Source of the DNA: Candidatus Luteimonas excrementigallinarum
GTDB taxonomy: Bacteria > Pseudomonadota > Gammaproteobacteria > Xanthomonadales > Xanthomonadaceae
DNA: 17,925 nt
Assembly (NCBI GenBank): GCA_019115725.1
Contig: DXCY01000065.1
Coordinates: forward strand, 1-17,925
Direction: 5' to 3'
Below are positions 14,351-17,925 of this stretch, in pieces (within the stretch, counting starts at the first letter, position 1; each line of letters opens with the position of its first letter). A program made the translations under genes and the position numbers. The notes under the pieces are model-generated. The model had not been told where the DNA came from. It made no database searches and was given only the letters and a program-made list of their open reading frames with translations.

Positions 14351-15337
14351 TCAGCCCAGCAGGTGGGCCACACCGCTGCGCTCTTCCTCGAGCTCGGCCA
14401 GGGTGATGTCGATGTACTTGCGGCTGAAGTCGTCGATCGGCAGATCCTTGACGATGGTGTAGCGGCCGTTCTCGGTGGTCACCGGGAAGCCGAACATCAC
14501 GCCCTCGGGAATGCCGTAGCTGCCATCGGACGGCACGCCCATGGTCACCCACTTGCCGTCCGAGCCCAGCACCCAGTCGCGGATGTGGTCGATGGCGGCA
14601 TTGGCGGCCGAAGCGGCCGAAGACAGGCCGCGCGCCTCGATGATCGCCGCGCCGCGCTTGCCGACCGTCGGGATGAACGTGTTCGCGTTCCATTCCTGGT
14701 CGTTGATCGCCTCGCCAATCGAAGCGCCGTCGGCGGTGGCGAAGCGGTAGTCGGGGTACATGGTCGGGCTGTGGTTGCCCCACACCACCAGCTTCTCGAT
14801 ACCGCCGACCGGCTTGCCGAGCCTGGTGGCCAGCTGGCTCAGCGCGCGATTGTGGTCCAGGCGCAGCATGGCGGTGAAGTTTTCCGGCTTCAGGTCCGGC
14901 GCCGACTTCATTGCGATGTAGGCGTTGGTATTGGCCGGGTTGCCGACCACCAGCACCTTGACGTCGCGGCTGGCCACCTTGTTCAGCGCCGCGCCCTGGG
15001 CGGTGAAGATCTTGGCGTTTTCCAGCAGCAGGTCCTTGCGCTCCATGCCCGGCCCGCGCGGACGCGCGCCGACCAGCAGGGCCACATCGGCGTCCTTGAA
15101 CGCCACTTCCGCATCATCGGTGCCGACCATGCCGGCCAGCAGCGGGAACGCGCAGTCTTCCAGCTCCATCATCACGCCCTTGAGCGCGGCCTGGGCCTTT
15201 TCCATCGGCAGTTCCAGCATCTGCAGGATCACCGGCTGGTCCTTGCCCAGCATTTCGCCGGAGGCAATGCGGAACAGCAGGGCGTAGCCGATCTGGCCAG
15301 CGGCGCCGGTAACGGCAACTCGGACGGGCGTCTTCAT
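14351..15337 (-). CDS. mdh: NAD-dependent malate dehydrogenase
   Basis: Malate dehydrogenase interconverts malate and oxaloacetate in the TCA cycle; oxaloacetate is the co-substrate of PrpC. The 328-residue protein starts MKTPVRVAVTGAAGQIGYAL, a Rossmann NAD site, and is the type shared with eukaryotic cytosolic MDH rather than the enterobacterial type. Substrate arginines lie in GARPRGPGMERKDLL. The catalytic pair is Asp161 (LRLDHNRA) and His189 (VWGNHSPTMYPDY). ATG 15337 has AGAGGA 8 nt upstream; the longer frame to 15382 is not conserved. It is convergent with the M14 peptidase gene and separated by 48 bp from the upstream glutaredoxin-like gene, possibly in the same transcript. Confidence 0.97.
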   Translation of the reverse strand: MKTPVRVAVTGAAGQIGYALLFRIASGEMLGKDQPVILQMLELPMEKAQAALKGVMMELEDCAFPLLAGMVGTDDAEVAFKDADVALLVGARPRGPGMERKDLLLENAKIFTAQGAALNKVASRDVKVLVVGNPANTNAYIAMKSAPDLKPENFTAMLRLDHNRALSQLATRLGKPVGGIEKLVVWGNHSPTMYPDYRFATADGASIGEAINDQEWNANTFIPTVGKRGAAIIEARGLSSAASAANAAIDHIRDWVLGSDGKWVTMGVPSDGSYGIPEGVMFGFPVTTENGRYTIVKDLPIDDFSRKYIDITLAELEEERSGVAHLLG

Positions 15338-15385
15338 GGGTAGTTCCTCTTCATGCATGTTCGTGCGTGGGGTTGCGGGCATCGC

Positions 15386-15745
15386 TCAGTAAACGCGGTA
15401 ACCCAACGGGGACAGCTTTTCATCCAGGGCAGCCACGTTGTAGCCGCGTACCAGGTCCTGGCCGATGATCGTCACCGGCACGGTCCGGGCACCGACCGCG
15501 CGCATGGCCCGGTCGCCCTCTTCGGTATCCACATCCAGGATGCGGTAGCGCACGTTGGCGCGGGAAAACTCGGCCTGCTGCTTGCGGCAGTAGCCGCACC
15601 AGTCGGCCGCCAGCATCACGATCCGGTCATTGCCGGTACCGTGGCGCGGATCGTCCGGATGCAGCTCCGCCGCTCCGGACCCATTGCGAAAGTGCAGGAT
15701 GCCGCCGATGAGCGCGACCACGGCCAGGATCCACAGCGCGCGCAT
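15386..15745 (-). CDS. Membrane-anchored glutaredoxin family protein
   Basis: A 119-residue protein with an N-terminal hydrophobic helix (residues 3-18, ALWILAVVALIGGILH) that looks like an uncleaved anchor, a short hydrophilic linker, and a thioredoxin-fold domain. The redox motif is AADWCGYCRKQ (Cys50, Cys53), and the cis-proline is Pro90 (RTVPVTIIG). The orientation of the anchor would place the domain in the periplasm or facing the cytosol; basic residues on both flanks leave this open. The ATG at 15745 is 13 bp after the aminotransferase stop, so the two genes are probably co-transcribed. An AGG motif lies close upstream. The redox partner is unknown. Confidence 0.85.
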   Translation of the reverse strand: MRALWILAVVALIGGILHFRNGSGAAELHPDDPRHGTGNDRIVMLAADWCGYCRKQQAEFSRANVRYRILDVDTEEGDRAMRAVGARTVPVTIIGQDLVRGYNVAALDEKLSPLGYRVY

Positions 15746-15758
15746 CAACCTGCCTGCC

Positions 15759-16973
15759 TCAGGCCAGCTCGGCGAAAAATTCGCCGATCCGTTCCAGTCC
15801 CGGCGCCAGCTGCGGCGTCGGGCAGGTATAGCTGATCCGCATGCTGCGCGGCTCGCCAAAGGCCGAGCCCGGCACGCAGGCCACGGCCTTGGCCTCCAGC
15901 AGCGCGGTGCAGAAATCAACGTCGTTTTCGATCCGCGTGCCGTTGTGCGATTTGCCAAACGCCACGCTGATATCGGGAAACACGTAGAACGCACCCTGCG
16001 GGCGCGGGCAGACCACGCCGGGGATCGCCGCCATGGCATCAAGCACCTGGTCGCGCTTGGCCTGAAACTCCTCGCGCTTGGCGTCCGGCACATCCTGCGG
16101 GCCGCTCAGCGCCGCCACGGCCGCTGCGGTGGCCACCTCGGGCAGGCTGGTGATGTGGTTGGAGTTGAGCGTGGCCACGGCCTGTGCCACCACCTCCGGC
16201 CCGGCCATCAGGCCCACCCGCCAGCCGGGCATGCCCCAGGTCTTGGACAGCGAATCGAGGAAAATCACCCGATCGCGCAGCTCCGGCCGGGCCTGGACGA
16301 AGTTGTGGTAGCCCACCCCGTCAAACACCATCCGGTTGTAGATGTCGTCGGTGATGATCCAGGTTTCCGGATGCTTGACCAGCACATCGGCCAGCGCCGC
16401 GATCTCCTCCCGGGTGTAAACCATGCCGGTCGGATTGGAGGGGTTGTTGAACAGGAACACCTTCGGCTTCTGCGCCAGCGCCTCGTCCAGCTGGGCCGGA
16501 GTGAGCTTGTAATCCTGTTCCGGCGGGCACGGCAGCAGCTGCACCTTGGCATTGACGATCTCGGCGATATCCAGGTAGCTGGTCCAGTACGGGGTCGGGA
16601 AGGCGATCCCGTCGCCTTCATCCAGCAGCGCCTCGGCGAGATTGTGGATCAGGTGCTTGGCGCCGACGCCGGTGGCGCAATTGGCGCGGGTGTAGCCGGT
16701 CAGGCCCAGCGCTTCAATGTGGCCGAGGAAGGCATCGAGCAGCGCGTCGGCGCCGCGGTTGCTGCCGTACTGGCCCGAGTCGTTGTCCAGGGCTGCGTGC
16801 GCCGCGGCATACACATGCTCGCCGGGCAGGAAGTTGGGCACGCCGATGGAGAAGTTGATGACATCGCGGCCTTCCGCCTTCATCCGGTTGGCCTTCTGGG
16901 CCACCTGCATGATGGCGCTGGGCCGGGCGCGGCCGATGCGCCGGGCGAGCGTGGGCCGGGCGGGCTGGGGCAT
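15759..16973 (-). CDS. PLP-dependent class I aminotransferase (aspartate aminotransferase-like)
   Basis: A 404-residue fold-type I PLP enzyme. Recognisable elements are VINFSIGVPNFLPG, the PLP-ring contact TPYWTSY, NNPSNPTGMVY, DDIYNRMVFDG, and Schiff-base Lys244 (FLDSLSKTWGMPGWRVG). The C-terminal Arg of RISYTCPT would bind the substrate carboxylate. These fit the AspC/AAT-Igamma group, but substrate choice (aspartate, alanine or aromatic amino acids) cannot be read from motifs. ATG 16973 has GAGGTG 7 nt upstream; the longer frame to 17198 runs through intergenic DNA and part of ppiB and is rejected. An extended -10 (complement of 17017-17025) lies about 45 bp upstream. The glutaredoxin-like gene follows 13 bp later. 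Confidence 0.92.
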   Translation of the reverse strand: MPQPARPTLARRIGRARPSAIMQVAQKANRMKAEGRDVINFSIGVPNFLPGEHVYAAAHAALDNDSGQYGSNRGADALLDAFLGHIEALGLTGYTRANCATGVGAKHLIHNLAEALLDEGDGIAFPTPYWTSYLDIAEIVNAKVQLLPCPPEQDYKLTPAQLDEALAQKPKVFLFNNPSNPTGMVYTREEIAALADVLVKHPETWIITDDIYNRMVFDGVGYHNFVQARPELRDRVIFLDSLSKTWGMPGWRVGLMAGPEVVAQAVATLNSNHITSLPEVATAAAVAALSGPQDVPDAKREEFQAKRDQVLDAMAAIPGVVCPRPQGAFYVFPDISVAFGKSHNGTRIENDVDFCTALLEAKAVACVPGSAFGEPRSMRISYTCPTPQLAPGLERIGEFFAELA

Positions 16974-17016
16974 GGCTGACACCTCGGGTGTGCTCCTGAC
17001 CTGATGGAAACCGCCG

Positions 17017-17025
17017 ATTTTATCA
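17017..17025 (-). promoter_or_regulatory. Extended -10 promoter of the aminotransferase gene
   Basis: The minus strand reads TGATAAAAT, an extended -10 (TGn plus TAAAAT), 43 nt before ATG 16973. No good -35 is visible, as is usual for this class. Confidence 0.5.
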
Positions 17026-17087
17026 CCGCAGCAGCTCCGTCGACCTCGCACGGGCATTGCGTGCACGGCGCCCGCCTGCGCCAAGGG

Positions 17088-17122
17088 TGACGTACGCCGG
17101 CCTCTGCAGGCCGGCGCCGTCA
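17088..17122 (-). terminator. Long GC-rich hairpin downstream of ppiB
   Basis: CGCCGGCCT (17095-17103) pairs with AGGCCGGCG (17108-17116) in a perfect 9-bp stem around CTGC. An outer TGACG/CGTCA pair (17088-17092, 17118-17122) extends it to 14 bp across a small internal loop. It begins 9 nt after the ppiB stop. There is no T-tract. A REP-related origin is possible. Confidence 0.55.
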
Positions 17123-17130
17123 GATCCCGA

Positions 17131-17625
17131 TCAGGCCGCCAGGATCTTGTTCCACTCGGCCACGCGGTCGGCCTTGGCCGCCAGCACGGCGTCCGCATCG
17201 CCCTCGATCTTCACCGAGGTGATGGCGTCGCCCTGCTTGATGGCGTCCACCACCTCCAGGCCCTCGACCACCTTGCCGAACACGGTGTGCTTGCCGTCCA
17301 GCCAGTCGGTCTTGATATGGGTGATGAAGAACTGGCTGCCGTTGGTATTCGGGCCGGCATTGGCCATCGACAGCACGCCGCGCTCGTGCGGCACGCCGTT
17401 GTTGGTCTCGTCCTCGAACCGGTAGCCCGGGCCGCCGGTGCCGGTGCCCTGCGGGCAGCCGCCCTGGACCATGAAATCGGCGATGACACGGTGGAAATTC
17501 AGGCCGTCGTAGAAGCCCTTCTTCGCCAGGTTGACGAAGTTGGCAACGGTCAGCGGGGCCTTGTCGGCCAGCAGTTCAACCTTGATCTGGCCGCGGTCGG
17601 TATCGAACAGGGCGTGCAGGGACAT
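17131..17625 (-). CDS. ppiB: Cytoplasmic peptidyl-prolyl cis-trans isomerase (cyclophilin type)
   Basis: A 164-residue single-domain cyclophilin that speeds cis-trans isomerisation of peptidyl-proline bonds. It matches the size of E. coli PpiB and has no signal peptide, so it is cytoplasmic. The active-site block FHRVIADFMVQGGCPQGTG includes the catalytic Arg46; GSQFFIT and the WLDGKHTVFGKV segment with the cyclosporin-binding Trp position are intact. ATG 17625 is supported by GAGGA 9 nt upstream; the longer frame to 17661 is not conserved. It is divergent from typA across a shared AT-rich -10 region, and a strong hairpin follows the stop codon. Confidence 0.96.
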   Translation of the reverse strand: MSLHALFDTDRGQIKVELLADKAPLTVANFVNLAKKGFYDGLNFHRVIADFMVQGGCPQGTGTGGPGYRFEDETNNGVPHERGVLSMANAGPNTNGSQFFITHIKTDWLDGKHTVFGKVVEGLEVVDAIKQGDAITSVKIEGDADAVLAAKADRVAEWNKILAA

Positions 17626-17667
17626 TTGGATTTTCCTCGGGGACAGGTGGGGATGGGTCAACCACGC

Positions 17668-17674
17668 TATAATA
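17668..17674. promoter_or_regulatory. Symmetrical -10 element between ppiB and typA
   Basis: TATAAT (17668-17673) is a consensus -10 on the plus strand for typA. On the minus strand the same bases read TATTAT (17674-17669), a 5/6 match for ppiB. Start sites near 17680 (plus) and 17661 (minus) would give leaders of about 69 and 36 nt. No good -35 is visible on either strand. Confidence 0.5.
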
Positions 17675-17748
17675 ACCGGCTAACCCTCCTCCGTTCCCGC
17701 GCCTGCCTGCCGTGGCACCAGGGTGCGGCCTGCCCGATGCCAAAATCC

Positions 17749-17925
17749 ATGTCTGTCGAACGCCTCCGCAACATCGCCATCGTCGCCCACGTCGACCATG
17801 GAAAAACCACCCTTGTCGACCAGCTGCTGCGCAAATCGGGCACGTTCGATGAACGCACCATCGTCCCCGACCGGGTGATGGACAGCGGTGATATCGAGAA
17901 AGAGCGCGGCATCACCATCCTGGCC
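17749..17925 (+). CDS. typA: Ribosome-associated GTPase TypA/BipA (N-terminal 59 residues; continues beyond window)
   Basis: TypA/BipA is a translation-factor GTPase that binds the ribosome and is involved in 50S assembly and stress adaptation. The visible part begins SVERLRNIAIVAHVDHGKTT, containing the P-loop AHVDHGKT, and ends with the switch I block MDSGDIEKERGITILA, both in register with E. coli TypA. ATG 17749 agrees with the E. coli start; ATG 17737, four codons upstream, is the alternative. Neither has a clear Shine-Dalgarno. LepA and other translational GTPases share the P-loop, but the RTIVPDRVMDSGD stretch fits TypA. The 3' part, including switch II and the C-terminal domain, is outside the window. 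Confidence 0.94.
   Translation, partial: MSVERLRNIAIVAHVDHGKTTLVDQLLRKSGTFDERTIVPDRVMDSGDIEKERGITILA

Noticed and set aside
1..17925. CRISPR arrays, transposases, tRNA or rRNA genes
   Set aside because: No regularly spaced repeats, transposase motifs or RNA-gene structures were found on reading both strands; the only repeats are REP-like hairpins.

Overview
The window is chromosomal DNA from a high-GC gammaproteobacterium. Protein similarity that I can recognise by eye, the GTAG-headed REP hairpins and the -10-next-to-ATG leaderless starts all point to the Xanthomonadaceae/Lysobacteraceae (Stenotrophomonas, Luteimonas, Pseudoxanthomonas type). No database was consulted, so the genus is open. 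Coding density is high and there are no rRNA, tRNA, transposase, phage or CRISPR features.

The centre of the window (4764-11532, minus strand) is a methylcitrate-cycle operon for propionyl-CoA: prpB, prpC, acnD, a 2H phosphodiesterase/2'-5' RNA ligase gene coupled to acnD, then prpF. The redundant dehydratase gene prpD is also on the minus strand but lies at the left edge (1-1028, cut by the window). It is separated from the operon by three opposite-strand genes: a YczE-like membrane protein, fadH (2,4-dienoyl-CoA reductase) and a small SleB-type cell-wall hydrolase. PrpC condenses propionyl-CoA with oxaloacetate, AcnD dehydrates 2-methylcitrate, PrpF isomerises the methylaconitate, and PrpB cleaves methylisocitrate to pyruvate and succinate.

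Divergent from prpB is the most interesting gene (11657-12910). It is a MerR-like helix-turn-helix domain fused to a citrate-synthase-fold domain that keeps the His-His-Asp catalytic triad. No PrpR or other prp regulator is visible, so this fusion is the natural candidate regulator. The 124-bp divergent spacer holds a perfect ATCAAC-CT-GTTGAT palindrome and repeated AATCAA boxes. A lipoprotein M14 carboxypeptidase follows it.

The right part holds central-metabolism and housekeeping genes: mdh (minus), a two-gene unit of class I aminotransferase and membrane-anchored glutaredoxin (minus), ppiB (minus), and the first 59 codons of typA/bipA (plus), divergent from ppiB across a symmetrical -10 box.

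Intergenic DNA is unusually structured. GTAG/GCAG-headed REP-like hairpins sit at gene ends, and for prpB, prpF and the M14 gene the stop codon lies inside the repeat. A 12-bp UUCG-capped hairpin precedes the SleB-like gene.
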